Below are positions 18,018-27,077 of a DNA stretch of 64,000 nt, piece by piece; within the stretch, counting starts at the first letter, position 1; each line of letters begins with the position of its first letter. Where the stretch lies: assembly GCF_022878925.1 (NCBI RefSeq), contig NZ_CP084628.1:248001-312000 (forward strand), read 5' to 3'. The notes under the pieces were generated by a model, which did not search any database, had not been told where the DNA came from, and was given only the letters and a program-made list of their open reading frames with translations. The position numbers and the translations under genes were made by a program. The stretch comes from Caballeronia sp. TF1N1 (GTDB lineage Bacteria; Pseudomonadota; Gammaproteobacteria; Burkholderiales; Burkholderiaceae).

Positions 18018-18228
18018 TGCTGTCTCCATGGCGGCTCATGCTTCGTTAGCAAGCCGGTGCGGCTGTAGTAACGCATCTGCCCGAGTTCCATTGTCTGCCT
18101 CGCAATGGTATCGCGGACGGCGGGAATGCATCGTTCGCTACAACGGGGCAACTGCATTCCAGTCATCGACGAACACGACGTCACAACATCCCCACCCAGA
18201 CCCTGAAAAGCAAAGCAGAAAAAACCGT

Positions 18229-18258
18229 TTGTCATTGCAATGCCGCGCGGCTTTTAAT
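18229..18258 (+). promoter_or_regulatory. Possible promoter upstream of ssu-like operon
   Basis: TTGTCA (18229-18234) and TTTAAT (18253-18258) are separated by 18 bp, about 70 bp before the permease ATG. The match is moderate. It is the best candidate in the 310-bp gap 18018-18327 between the divergent dioxygenase and ssu-like operons, which otherwise shows no gene. Confidence 0.3.
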
Positions 18259-18327
18259 AACAGGCTCGCTTGGCGCCAAATGCGTCACCGCTCAAGCACC
18301 TCTTTCACGGCATTTCATGGAACCGAC

Positions 18328-19167
18328 ATGGCGGACCTGACATCCACTCGCAACAGCTATGTCGCATCGAAACGGCAACGCTTCGGCGTGTCGAAAGGCA
18401 CGTTCTACAAGCTGCTTTCGTGGCTGGTCCCCGCATGTGTCGTGGTGATCTGGGAAGCGGCAACACGCGCAGGACTCATCACGCCGCAAGTGCTTCCGGC
18501 GCCCAGCAGCGTTCTTGAAACCGCGCTCGGTCTGATGCGCTCCGGCGATCTCTTCGTTCACCTCGGTGTGTCGCTTCTGCGCGCCGTCACGGGCTTCGTT
18601 ATTGGCGGGACGGTTGGTCTCGTGCTCGGAATCGCAGTCGGGTTTTCGCCGCTCGCGCAAGCGCTTCTCGATCGCTCCATTCAGATGGTGCGCGCCATTC
18701 CCTTCCTCGCCATGCTGCCGCTCGTGATCGTGTGGTTCGGTGTCGGCGAAGTCGCGAAGATCTTTCTGGTCGCGCTCGCCGTGTTGTTTCCCATCTATAT
18801 CAACACCATGCTCGGCATCCGTCAGATCGATCCCAAGCTGATGGAACTCGCCAAGGTGGTCGGCCTCGACTGGACCGCGATCGTGCGACGGATCATTCTT
18901 CCCGGCGCCATGCCGTCGATCCTCACGGGCGTGCGCTATGCGCTCGCTCACGCGTGGCTCGCGCTCGTCATTGCCGAGACGCTCGCGACGACCAAGGGAA
19001 TCGGCTTCCTCGCCATGGACGCCCGCGAATTCCTGCAAACCAATGTCATCGTGCTGACCATCGTCATCTACGCGGTCATCGGCGTGGTGGCGGACGCGTT
19101 GGTGCGTCTGCTCGAAGCGCATTTCTTATCGTGGCACGCGAACTACGCCAAAGGAGCAACCCAGTGA
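18328..19167 (+). CDS. ssuC: ABC transporter permease, SsuC (aliphatic sulfonate) family
   Basis: This is a 279-residue inner-membrane permease of the nitrate/sulfonate/taurine class. After a polar N-terminus it has about six helices, with the family loop EVAKIFLVALAVLFPIYINT and the ATPase-coupling EAA-type segment near ELAKVVGLDWTAIVRRIILPGAMPSI. ATG 18328 gives MADLTSTRNS; the frame is open earlier but lacks similarity. Its stop overlaps the GTG of the ATPase gene. With the next two genes it forms a complete importer, most likely for organosulfonates given the sulfur-related genes that follow. Confidence 0.9.
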   Translation: MADLTSTRNSYVASKRQRFGVSKGTFYKLLSWLVPACVVVIWEAATRAGLITPQVLPAPSSVLETALGLMRSGDLFVHLGVSLLRAVTGFVIGGTVGLVLGIAVGFSPLAQALLDRSIQMVRAIPFLAMLPLVIVWFGVGEVAKIFLVALAVLFPIYINTMLGIRQIDPKLMELAKVVGLDWTAIVRRIILPGAMPSILTGVRYALAHAWLALVIAETLATTKGIGFLAMDAREFLQTNVIVLTIVIYAVIGVVADALVRLLEAHFLSWHANYAKGATQ

Positions 19168-19907
19168 CCGAGAGCATCGCCCTGTCGCGCGACTCCGACA
19201 TCCGCGCGCGCGCCGCCGAACGCGTGAGCCACGCCTCCCTTGCCGTATCGGTGCGAGGTCTGCAGCGGCGCTATGGCAAGCGCGTCGTCATCGATGCACT
19301 CGACCTCGATATACGCAAAGGCGAATTCGTCGCGTTGTTAGGCGAAAGCGGCTGCGGAAAGACGACGCTCTTGCGCGCGCTCGCCGGGCTCGACCGGCCG
19401 GATGCCGGCGAGATTCGCGCGCCCGAGCGGCCGTCCGTCGTGTTTCAGGAGCATCGGCTGCTGCCTTGGGCGACGTTGTGGGAGAACGTCGCGCTCGGCC
19501 ATGAAAGCACGGTAGGACGCACGGGCGCCGCGCGCGCGCTGGGCGAAGTCGGACTTTCGGGCCGTGAAGATGACTGGCCTCGCAATCTTTCCGGCGGTCA
19601 GGCGCAACGCGTGGCGCTCGCGCGCGCTTTGGTTCGCGACCCCGCGCTCCTGTTGCTCGATGAACCATTCGCGGCGCTCGACGCGCTCACGCGCATCAAG
19701 ATGCACGGGCTCGTCAAGGAACTCGTCGCGCGTCATCTGCCGGGCGTGCTGATCGTGACGCATGACGTCGATGAAGCGCTCACGCTCGCCGACCGGATTC
19801 TCGTGATGCGCGCGGGTCGCATCGCTGCATCGTTTCGGCCCGGCGATCACGCGCCGCTGCAATTGCGGCCGATTCTGCTCGATGAACTGGGCGTCCAGTC
19901 TCACTGA
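19164..19907 (+). CDS. ssuB: ABC transporter ATP-binding protein, SsuB family
   Basis: This is a 247-residue ABC ATPase. Walker A is GESGCGKTT near residue 58. The Q-loop is at VVFQEHRLLPW, the signature NLSGGQAQRVALARAL, Walker B LLLLDEPFAALD, and the H-loop IVTHDVDEAL. The FQEHRLLPW text is typical for SsuB/TauB-type ATPases. GTG 19164 overlaps the permease stop and is preceded by AAAGGAGC, a good ribosome site. Confidence 0.92.
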   Translation: MTESIALSRDSDIRARAAERVSHASLAVSVRGLQRRYGKRVVIDALDLDIRKGEFVALLGESGCGKTTLLRALAGLDRPDAGEIRAPERPSVVFQEHRLLPWATLWENVALGHESTVGRTGAARALGEVGLSGREDDWPRNLSGGQAQRVALARALVRDPALLLLDEPFAALDALTRIKMHGLVKELVARHLPGVLIVTHDVDEALTLADRILVMRAGRIAASFRPGDHAPLQLRPILLDELGVQSH

Positions 19908-19950
19908 TCCACCAATCGTTTCCTGCAAAACTCGAAAGGTACCAACAAGA

Positions 19951-20955
19951 ATGATCGATTCCTCGCTGAACCGCCGCCAGTGGTTGCGTGCGGCAGGCGG
20001 CCTCGTGGCCGGCGTCGCCGCAAGCAGCCTGATTCCCGCGCGCGCTGCCGAACCGCGCAAGCTGACGCGCAACACGGACACGGTGCGCATAGGTTGGGGT
20101 TACGGCAGTCTCCCCGATATTGCGCGGCAACGTGGCGTGTTCGAAAAGACGCTCGCGGCCAAGAACATCAAGGTCGAATGGATCGGTCCGTTTCCGAATC
20201 ACGCGCCCTCGCTACAGGCCGTGGTCGGCGGCAGCGCGGACTTCGGCTTCTGGGGCTCGACGACGCCCGCGCTTGCGTCGATGCTCGCAGGCTCGCCACT
20301 CGTCTTCAATGCGTTCGATGTCTATTCGCCGCGCTCGACCGCGATCATCGTCAAGAAGACGAGCGGCATCCATTCGGTGGCGGATCTGGCCGGGCGCAAG
20401 GTCGCGGTCAACCGTTCCGGGCTCGGCGAGTTTCTGTTGATCGCAGCGCTGGAAAAGAATCACATCGACCGCGGCAAGGTTGAATTCGTTTATCTGAATC
20501 CGCCCGACGCAGCGCCCGCCTTCGCGCAAGGCAAGGTCGATGCATGGTCGATGTGGTCGCCCGCCGTGGACATTGCGCGCAACGCCAACGACGCGAAGGA
20601 CATCTTCAACGAAGGACGCGATCTGGATTTTCTGATCGACTACAGCTCGCTCGTGACGCGCCGCAAGTTCACCGAGGAAAACTCCGAGCTGATTCGCGCG
20701 GTCATCGACGCGTATTACGTCGAAGGCGCATGGCAGTCGAGTCATTCCAGCGAATCCGAAAAACTCGTGCAAGGTGAAGCGAAATATCCCGATCAGGTGC
20801 GCGATTATCTGGCGAGTCTCAAGCGCGTGAATCAATTCCATGAACCCGATGACGCTGCCTTCATGGCGCAGCTTCAACGCGCCGCCGACTGGCTCGCGGA
20901 ACGCAAGATCATCAATTCGCGCATCAAGGTGGCCGACTACAGCATCAAGGTCTGA
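19951..20955 (+). CDS. ssuA: ABC transporter substrate-binding protein, SsuA/aliphatic sulfonate family
   Basis: This is a 334-residue periplasmic binding protein. The leader contains a twin-arginine text NRRQWLRAAGG and ends with an ARAAEP-type cleavage site. The mature part shows the SsuA-family text RIGWGYGSLPDIARQRG and the SADFGFWGSTTPA hinge segment. I count no Cys and four Met in the whole protein, which fits a protein made under sulfur starvation. It is placed 43 bp after the ATPase in an ssuC-ssuB-ssuA order. The ligand is probably a sulfonate or sulfate ester; this is inferred from family and neighbours. Confidence 0.88.
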   Translation: MIDSSLNRRQWLRAAGGLVAGVAASSLIPARAAEPRKLTRNTDTVRIGWGYGSLPDIARQRGVFEKTLAAKNIKVEWIGPFPNHAPSLQAVVGGSADFGFWGSTTPALASMLAGSPLVFNAFDVYSPRSTAIIVKKTSGIHSVADLAGRKVAVNRSGLGEFLLIAALEKNHIDRGKVEFVYLNPPDAAPAFAQGKVDAWSMWSPAVDIARNANDAKDIFNEGRDLDFLIDYSSLVTRRKFTEENSELIRAVIDAYYVEGAWQSSHSSESEKLVQGEAKYPDQVRDYLASLKRVNQFHEPDDAAFMAQLQRAADWLAERKIINSRIKVADYSIKV

Positions 20956-21051
20956 CGAGGCGAGCCATGAACATGCGATACACACTGGCCTGCGATCACG
21001 GCCGCAATCTGTCGAACGCGTGGTCGCGCAACTTCGCACGAGAGCGATCCC

Positions 21052-22293
21052 ATGTCTGATACGAAGAACATCGACCCTATCGCGCCGAAACTGGTCTCGC
21101 CGCTGTCAGCAAGGCTCGGTTTCGCGGAGATCATCGCGGACATTGCATCGACTGCGGCTGCACGCGAGCTTGCGCATCGCCTGCCGCACGAGGAGATCGC
21201 AAGGCTCAAGGCGGCGGGCTTCGGCCGCTCGCGTCTGCCCGTCGATGCGGGTGGCCTCGGCTTGTCCTTGAGCGAACTGCTCGTCGTCGCGCGAGATGTC
21301 GCGGCGGCGGATTCGAACATCGCGCACGCGTTTCGTAACCATCTCTGGCAAATCGAGGCAGCGCTCAGGCGGCGCGACCTTCCGTTTCATGCGCACGTTC
21401 TCGACCTCGCAAGGCAGAACAAGACCGTCGGATTGAGCTTCACGCAGACCGATGTGACTGCCGTTGGCGCGCGACCGACGCAGGTTCTGAGCCGTTTGGA
21501 ATGGGACACAAGCCGCGATGTCTATGTCGGCTCCGGCGACAAGGTTTATGCCACGGGCAACCTCTACAACGATGCGTTCATCGGCCTTGCCGTGGAAAGT
21601 CGCGCGGGCCGCAACGTGCAATACGTGCTCGATCGCGGCGAAGGCGTGGACGACGCCGACGACTGGCAAGGCTTCGGCCAGCGCTTGACAGGTTCGGGCA
21701 CGGCCAGGTTTCGCGCCGTGACGGTGCCGGCCGCGCATGTCTATCCGACTGACCCGCCAAGGTCGGATGAAGCCGCGGCTTGGGGATACACCTTCCATCA
21801 GGTTTATCTGACCAACTGCATTGCCGGCATCGTGCGGCGCGTGGCGCTGGATGCCGTCGAGGTGCTTCGTTCGCGCGGCCGCAACTTCTATCATGGCGAG
21901 GCCGCGCATCCGGCAGACGAACCGGTGTTGCAGACCCTGCTCGGGCGCATCCGTGCTTATGCGGCGAGTGTCGAGGCGACGGCGGACCGCGCGGTCGCGG
22001 CGCTGCAGCGTGCATCGGAAAGCTACGGCACGCGCGATGAATACGACACCACGCTCGCAGCCACGTTCGCGGCGGCCGAAGCGAAGGTCGTCATCGACGA
22101 TCTCGCGCCGCAAATCGCGTCGTGGCTGATCGATCTGGGATCAGGCTCGGTCGTCTCGCGCACGGGCGCTCTCGACCGGCACTGGCGCAACATCAAGGTG
22201 ATCGCGTCGCATAATCCGCGGCTCTACAAGGAGCGCTTGCTTGGCCAGAACTTGCTGAACGGACAACTGCCGCCGACGGGCGCGTTTTTCTGA
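21052..22293 (+). CDS. SfnB-like acyl-CoA-dehydrogenase-fold flavoprotein (sulfur acquisition)
   Basis: This 413-residue protein has the acyl-CoA dehydrogenase fold used by DszC/SfnB-type flavin-dependent oxygenases: an N-terminal helical domain with AAADSNIAHAFRNH, a middle beta domain with VGLSFTQTD and GSGTARFRAV, and a C-terminal four-helix domain ending DRHWRNIKVIASHNPRLYKER. That tail is diagnostic of the SfnB/DszC group, as opposed to true acyl-CoA dehydrogenases. I count only the initiator Met and a single Cys. It follows ssuA by 96 bp. It probably oxygenates an organosulfur compound, using reduced flavin made elsewhere. Confidence 0.85.
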   Translation: MSDTKNIDPIAPKLVSPLSARLGFAEIIADIASTAAARELAHRLPHEEIARLKAAGFGRSRLPVDAGGLGLSLSELLVVARDVAAADSNIAHAFRNHLWQIEAALRRRDLPFHAHVLDLARQNKTVGLSFTQTDVTAVGARPTQVLSRLEWDTSRDVYVGSGDKVYATGNLYNDAFIGLAVESRAGRNVQYVLDRGEGVDDADDWQGFGQRLTGSGTARFRAVTVPAAHVYPTDPPRSDEAAAWGYTFHQVYLTNCIAGIVRRVALDAVEVLRSRGRNFYHGEAAHPADEPVLQTLLGRIRAYAASVEATADRAVAALQRASESYGTRDEYDTTLAATFAAAEAKVVIDDLAPQIASWLIDLGSGSVVSRTGALDRHWRNIKVIASHNPRLYKERLLGQNLLNGQLPPTGAFF

Positions 22294-22305
22294 TCTCGGG
22301 CTGCG

Positions 22306-22332
22306 GCGTTCTCGCTCACCAAGCGGGAACGC
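22306..22332. terminator. GC-rich stem-loop between convergent genes
   Basis: The inverted repeat GCGTTCTCGC-TCACCAA-GCGGGAACGC has ten-base arms with one mismatch. It lies 12 bp after the sfnB-like stop and 82 bp before the end of the convergent monooxygenase gene. There is no T-run, so it may be a bidirectional attenuating or stabilising hairpin rather than a classical terminator. Confidence 0.45.
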
Positions 22333-22414
22333 GCTGCGCGGCCCCAGCGGCGCACGTCCGCCAAAGCGCGCCGCAGCGCTCCTCACGCATAAACAGAAGC
22401 GCTACCCCTTCGTT

Positions 22415-23476
22415 TTACGCAGCAAGCAATCGACGCACGCGCGGCACGACCTCTTCCGCAAAGCCGCGCATGTCGGTTTCGAACGGCTGGAACTGCAGCA
22501 TGAAGAGTTCGATTCCCGCCCGGTGAAAGTCCGCCACGCGCCGCGCGACCGTATCGTAATCGCCGACGAGACCCGCCGCCGTGCCGCCGTTCGAACCCAC
22601 GCGCGCCGTCTTCGCGAAGGTCTTGTGCATGACCGTGTTTGGATCGGTATTGGCCTTCTGCTGTTCGCGCAGCGGCTTGTCGAGTTCCGCCAACGCAAAG
22701 AGATGGTCGAGATGCGCCTCGGCCTGCGCCTGCGTCTCACGCGCGATCACGAAGGCCGACAAGCCGAAACGCAAGGCATCGGCGCCAGCGGGACGCACGC
22801 GCGCACCGACATCGGCGATCAGGCGAGCAACATCTTCAGGCGGCTGGCCGTTGATGAACCACACGTCGCCATGCGCGGCCACGAGCGAGCGCGCCGGTTC
22901 CGATTCGCCGCCGACATAGAAGCGCGGCCGCGCGCGAAAAGGATCGGCGGGACGCAAGCGGTATTCGTCGATACGAAAGTTCTCGCCATGATGATTCACG
23001 ACCTCGCCGCGCAAGAGCTTGTCGAGCACGGCTATCCACTCGCGGCCATAGGCATAGCGTTCGTCATGCTCCGGAAAACCGATACCGGCGCGCTCCAGCT
23101 CCGGACGATTCCACGCATTCACCAGATTGATGGCAAAGCGCCCGCCGCTGATGTGCTCGATCTGCTGCGCCATCTTCGCGAGCACCACCGGATGATAGAG
23201 ATAAGGCTTGATCGCCGTGATGATCTCGATGCGCGAGGTCAGCGCCGCGAGCGCAGCCGATGCCGTCCACGCTTCGATCTGATCGAGCGAGGGATCGTGC
23301 GGATTGATCGTGTGCTGGGCGACGAGCACCGAGTCGTATCCGAGACGCTCGGCTTCGAGCACGAGTGCCTTGTTGCGCGCCCATGATGCGTCATAAGGTT
23401 CTGCGGGGTCCTGCAGCGCCGCGCGGCTGCCGTGCACGAGCGCCCAGACGCCGAAGCGTGGAAAGTTGGAAGGCAT
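22415..23476 (-). CDS. LLM-class FMNH2-dependent monooxygenase (SsuD-like)
   Basis: This is a 353-residue bacterial-luciferase-like TIM-barrel monooxygenase. Markers are EAERLGYDSVLVAQH, the TSRIEIITAIKPYLYHPVVLAKMAQQ-type flavin-binding segment, HISGGRFAINLVNAWN, and PRFYVGGESEPA. Members such as SsuD desulfonate alkanesulfonates with oxygen and reduced FMN. I count no Cys and five Met. It is the only gene of the sulfur block on the - strand, convergent with the sfnB-like gene and divergent from the Opp-type importer, so it may share a control region (23477-23726) with that operon. Confidence 0.88.
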   Translation of the reverse strand: MPSNFPRFGVWALVHGSRAALQDPAEPYDASWARNKALVLEAERLGYDSVLVAQHTINPHDPSLDQIEAWTASAALAALTSRIEIITAIKPYLYHPVVLAKMAQQIEHISGGRFAINLVNAWNRPELERAGIGFPEHDERYAYGREWIAVLDKLLRGEVVNHHGENFRIDEYRLRPADPFRARPRFYVGGESEPARSLVAAHGDVWFINGQPPEDVARLIADVGARVRPAGADALRFGLSAFVIARETQAQAEAHLDHLFALAELDKPLREQQKANTDPNTVMHKTFAKTARVGSNGGTAAGLVGDYDTVARRVADFHRAGIELFMLQFQPFETDMRGFAEEVVPRVRRLLAA

Positions 23477-23726
23477 CGATTCGATACGCGAGAAGACGCA
23501 ATGAAGGAATCACATGCTAACGCCGCACGCGTGCGCGCCTTCGAATTTCTGAAGATAAGCAACTGCGCGAAACGCATTAAGCGAGCATGACTTTCGTTCA
23601 TGCCCGGCGCAGAAAACCTCACGAGCGCAGGGCTCATATGCATATTCGATTTGCTCGCTTCGCAATAGGCCGGGCGCGCGTCATCATTGCTTACTCACCT
23701 GCACGTTCCCTACCTAGCTCCCATCC

Positions 23727-25295
23727 ATGCGCACGTTTTCGTCGGTCCTTCGCGGACTGGTCTTCGCCGCCGCTTTGTCCGGCGCGTTCATCGAACCTTC
23801 ACTGGCGGCGAGCACGGCTCCCGCCGTCGATCGCGATACGGTCGTGATCGGCGTCGAGAAGGAGTTCTACAACCTCGACGGACTCGTGGCTGTCAGCGGC
23901 GATTCGCTGCGCTACGGATGGCAGATTTACGACACGCTCTATGGCTTCGACCTGAAGGGCGATCTCGTGCCGCGTCTCGCCACGAGCGTGAAAGTATCCG
24001 ACGATGCGCGCGTCTTCACCTACAAGCTGCGTCCCAACGTCAAGTTCCACAACGGCGCAACGCTCACGTCGCGCGACGTGAAGGCATCGCTGGAACATGT
24101 GCTCGATCCACGCAGCAAGAGCACGCGTCGTCCGTTCTTCGCGCCGGTAATCGATTCGGTGGAAACGCCCGATGACCTCACCGTCGTCTTCAAGCTCAAG
24201 GCGCCGGACGGCGCCTTCGCGAACAAGATCGCGGGGTATTTGTATATCGTGCCCGCCGACTATCTCGCGAGTCTGCCGAATCCGGATGCCTTCGCGCAGA
24301 AGCCGGTGTCGCTCGGGCCGTACAAGTTCAAGTCGCTCGCGCCCGGCGGCAGCGAACTCGTTTTGGAGCGCTTCGACGACTACTGGGGCGAAAAGCCCCG
24401 CGTGAAGACGCTGATCTTTCGCGCGATCACCGAGCCCGCGAGCCGTGTCAATGCGGTGCTGCGCGGTGAAGTGGATATCTCCGTCGCGCTGCCCTTCTCC
24501 GACTATGCGCGGCTCAAGAAGGAAAGCGGGCTGGACGTGATCGAAAGCCGCGTCGCGTCGCCGGTGTACGTGCGCGTCTACACGACCGACAAGAACTCGC
24601 CGTTCTCTAACGTCAAGGTGCGCCAGGCGCTGAGCTATGCGCTCGATACGCAAGCCATCATCAAGAGCGTGCTCTATGGCGTGGGCGAGCCGCTTGGCAC
24701 GATGATCTCCAACTACTATCCGTACGGCGCGGATCGTTCGATCAGGCCGTATGCCTACGACCCGACAAAGGCGAAAGCGCTGCTTGCCGAAGCGGGCTAT
24801 CCGAAGGGCTTCGAGACCACGCTCAACATCCAGGGCGACATGCCGCAAGGCGTGGCCGAAGCGATCGCCGCGTACTGGGGGCAAGTGGGCGTGAAGGTCA
24901 AGCTCAACCGCCTCACCTATGCGACCTTCCAGCGCCTGAACAATACGCACACGTCCGGGCCGCTCGCACTGAGTCAGTTCACCAATGCGTTGTATGACCC
25001 GGTGCATCCGGTGGGCGGCGCGTTTGCATCGAATGGAAGCTGGTCCGACTATTCGAACCCGAAGGTCGATGCGCTGCTCGCCGATGCCTCACGCGTCAGC
25101 GATACCAAGAAGCGCGGCGAGATCTTCCAGCAAGTCGGACGCGAACTGCACGACGACGCCGCTGCGTTCTTCATCTCCGAATTCACCTACGTGTATGCGA
25201 AGAAGAAGACGTTGCAATGGCAACCGCAGCAAGGCGGCGGCTTCCTGAACTTCCGCTCGGTGCAATGGGCCGCGCCGACCGTGGCGGGGAACTGA
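23727..25295 (+). CDS. ABC transporter substrate-binding protein, peptide/opine/nickel (family 5)
   Basis: This is a 522-residue periplasmic binding protein of the Opp/Dpp class. A Sec leader (hydrophobic GLVFAAALSGAF, cleavage near LAAST) precedes the typical ARVFTYKLRPNVKFHNG segment and the late YNPK-like DYSNPKVDALL segment. I count zero Cys and three Met in the entire protein, a striking sulfur-sparing composition. No clear Shine-Dalgarno precedes the ATG. It is the first gene of a five-gene transporter and continues into monooxygenases, so its ligand is likely a sulfur-containing organic compound rather than an ordinary peptide. Confidence 0.92.
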   Translation: MRTFSSVLRGLVFAAALSGAFIEPSLAASTAPAVDRDTVVIGVEKEFYNLDGLVAVSGDSLRYGWQIYDTLYGFDLKGDLVPRLATSVKVSDDARVFTYKLRPNVKFHNGATLTSRDVKASLEHVLDPRSKSTRRPFFAPVIDSVETPDDLTVVFKLKAPDGAFANKIAGYLYIVPADYLASLPNPDAFAQKPVSLGPYKFKSLAPGGSELVLERFDDYWGEKPRVKTLIFRAITEPASRVNAVLRGEVDISVALPFSDYARLKKESGLDVIESRVASPVYVRVYTTDKNSPFSNVKVRQALSYALDTQAIIKSVLYGVGEPLGTMISNYYPYGADRSIRPYAYDPTKAKALLAEAGYPKGFETTLNIQGDMPQGVAEAIAAYWGQVGVKVKLNRLTYATFQRLNNTHTSGPLALSQFTNALYDPVHPVGGAFASNGSWSDYSNPKVDALLADASRVSDTKKRGEIFQQVGRELHDDAAAFFISEFTYVYAKKKTLQWQPQQGGGFLNFRSVQWAAPTVAGN

Positions 25296-25296
25296 G

Positions 25297-26217
25297 ATGA
25301 TCGCCTACGGTCTGCGGCGGGTGGGCTCGGCCTTGATCACGGTCTGGCTGATGTCGGTCCTGATCTTCGTGCTGGTGCGCATGGTGGGCGACCCCGCTTA
25401 CTTGCTGATGCCGCCCGAAGCCACCGAAGCGGACCGGCAGCTCTTTCGCGAGCAACTCGGTCTTGCCGATCCCGTGCCCGTGCAGTACGCGCGTTTCTTG
25501 AGCGGCATCCTCCACGGCGACATGGGCAACTCGTTTCACTTCGGGGCGCCGGCCCTCACCATGGCGCTCAGCCGGCTTGCATCCAGTCTGCTGCTCGTGG
25601 GTGTGTCGCTGGCGGTGGCGCTCGCGCTCGGGTTGACGCTCGGCGTCGTCTCGGCGGTGCGGCGCGGATCTCTCTTCGATCGGGCGGCGTCGTTTTTTGC
25701 GGTACTCGGTCAGGCCGCGCCGCCGTTCTTCGTCGCGCTGCTGCTCATCCGTCTTTTCTCCGTGCAATGGGGCTGGCTACCGACCGGCGGCCACGGCTCG
25801 TGGCGTCATCTGATCCTGCCCGTCGCCGCGCTCTCGTGGTATTCGGCCGCGGGCATCGCGCGGCTCACGCGCGCCAACATGCTGAGCGTGCTCGAAGCCG
25901 ATTACATCCGCATGGCACGCATCAAGGGCTTGCCGGAGCGCGTCGTGATCGTGACGCACGCGCTGCGCAACGCGGCGCTGCCGATTGTCGCGTTCACGGC
26001 TTCGCAGTTCGGCGTGTTGATAGGCGGCGCAGTGGCGATCGAGACCGTGTTTTCGTGGCCGGGCTTCGGCAGCCTCATGGTAGAGGCCATCAGCACGCTC
26101 GATTTTACCGTGGTGCAAGCGGCCGTGATCGTTTCCGTGCTGCTGTTCGTCTCGATCAATCTCGCGGTCGATGTGCTCTATGCGCTCATCGACCCACGCA
26201 TCCGGTATCGACAATGA
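25297..26217 (+). CDS. ABC transporter permease, DppB/OppB family
   Basis: This is a 306-residue inner-membrane permease with about six helices, starting one base after the binding-protein stop. The N-terminal text IFVLVRMVGDPA and the C-terminal coupling segment (DYIRMARIKGLPERVV, then HALRNAALP) are typical for the first permease of dipeptide/oligopeptide importers. The stop overlaps the next permease start (ATGA). Confidence 0.92.
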   Translation: MIAYGLRRVGSALITVWLMSVLIFVLVRMVGDPAYLLMPPEATEADRQLFREQLGLADPVPVQYARFLSGILHGDMGNSFHFGAPALTMALSRLASSLLLVGVSLAVALALGLTLGVVSAVRRGSLFDRAASFFAVLGQAAPPFFVALLLIRLFSVQWGWLPTGGHGSWRHLILPVAALSWYSAAGIARLTRANMLSVLEADYIRMARIKGLPERVVIVTHALRNAALPIVAFTASQFGVLIGGAVAIETVFSWPGFGSLMVEAISTLDFTVVQAAVIVSVLLFVSINLAVDVLYALIDPRIRYRQ

Positions 26218-27077
26218 GCGCGCGTTTTCCCTCCAATAGCGGCCAGCACGCATGGGGCCGCCTGGCATGGCTGGATAGCGGCGTCGCGATCAACGCCGGC
26301 GTGCTGGTGCTGATCGTCGCGGGCTCCGTGCTCGCGCCGTGGCTCACGCGCGTCGATCCCAATGCCATCGACCTCGCGGCGACGCTTCAGGCGCCTGGTA
26401 TGCATCACTGGTTCGGCACGGATCAGATGGGTCGCGACGTCTTCACGCGCACGCTCCATGGCGGACGCATCTCGCTTTCCATCGCCTTCTGCGCGGTGCT
26501 GCTGGCGGGCTTTTTCGGCGCGCTGGCGGGGCTCTTGTCGGCATATGTCGGCGGACGTTTCGATGCCGCGCTCATGCGTGTCGTCGATGCCCAGTACGCG
26601 CTGCCACCCGTGTTCCTCGCCATGCTGATCGTCGGCATATGCGGGCCGAGCATGACCAACATCGTCATCGTGGTGACGCTCGCGAACTGGGGGCGCTTCG
26701 CGCGCATCATCCGCGCCGAGGCATTGAGTCTGCGCGAACGCGATTTCATCCTGATCGCGAAACTGGCCGGCGCCACGCCACTTCATGTGGTCCTGCGTCA
26801 TCTGCTGCCGAACGTGCGCAATACGTTCATCGTCTTGCTGACGCTCGACATCGGGCTCGTCATCTTCATGGAAGCAGCGTTGAGCTTCGTCGGACTCGGC
26901 GTGCAGCCGCCCGATCCTTCGTGGGGCGGCATGATCGCCGAGGGCCGCAACTATCTCGATACCGCGTGGTGGCTCTCCGCGCTGCCGGGCCTCGTGCTGA
27001 TTGCGACGGTTCTATGCAGCAACCGCATCGGCGAGAGTCTGCAACGCGGCGAACGCGCCGGGGAGGACTGGCGATGA
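26214..27077 (+). CDS. ABC transporter permease, DppC/OppC family
   Basis: This is the 287-residue second permease. The family text is HWFGTDQMGRDVFTRTLHGG near residue 63, then the coupling loop RERDFILIAKLAGATPLHVV and RHLLPNVRNT. About six helices are seen. ATG 26214 overlaps the stop of the preceding permease, and its own stop overlaps the ATPase start. The frame is open earlier (from 25767), but that region is a shadow of the first permease. Confidence 0.92.
   Translation: MSARFPSNSGQHAWGRLAWLDSGVAINAGVLVLIVAGSVLAPWLTRVDPNAIDLAATLQAPGMHHWFGTDQMGRDVFTRTLHGGRISLSIAFCAVLLAGFFGALAGLLSAYVGGRFDAALMRVVDAQYALPPVFLAMLIVGICGPSMTNIVIVVTLANWGRFARIIRAEALSLRERDFILIAKLAGATPLHVVLRHLLPNVRNTFIVLLTLDIGLVIFMEAALSFVGLGVQPPDPSWGGMIAEGRNYLDTAWWLSALPGLVLIATVLCSNRIGESLQRGERAGEDWR

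Noticed and set aside
18028..18327. N-terminal extension of the SsuC-like permease
   Set aside because: The extra 100 residues lack similarity to permeases and overlap the start region of the divergent dioxygenase gene.
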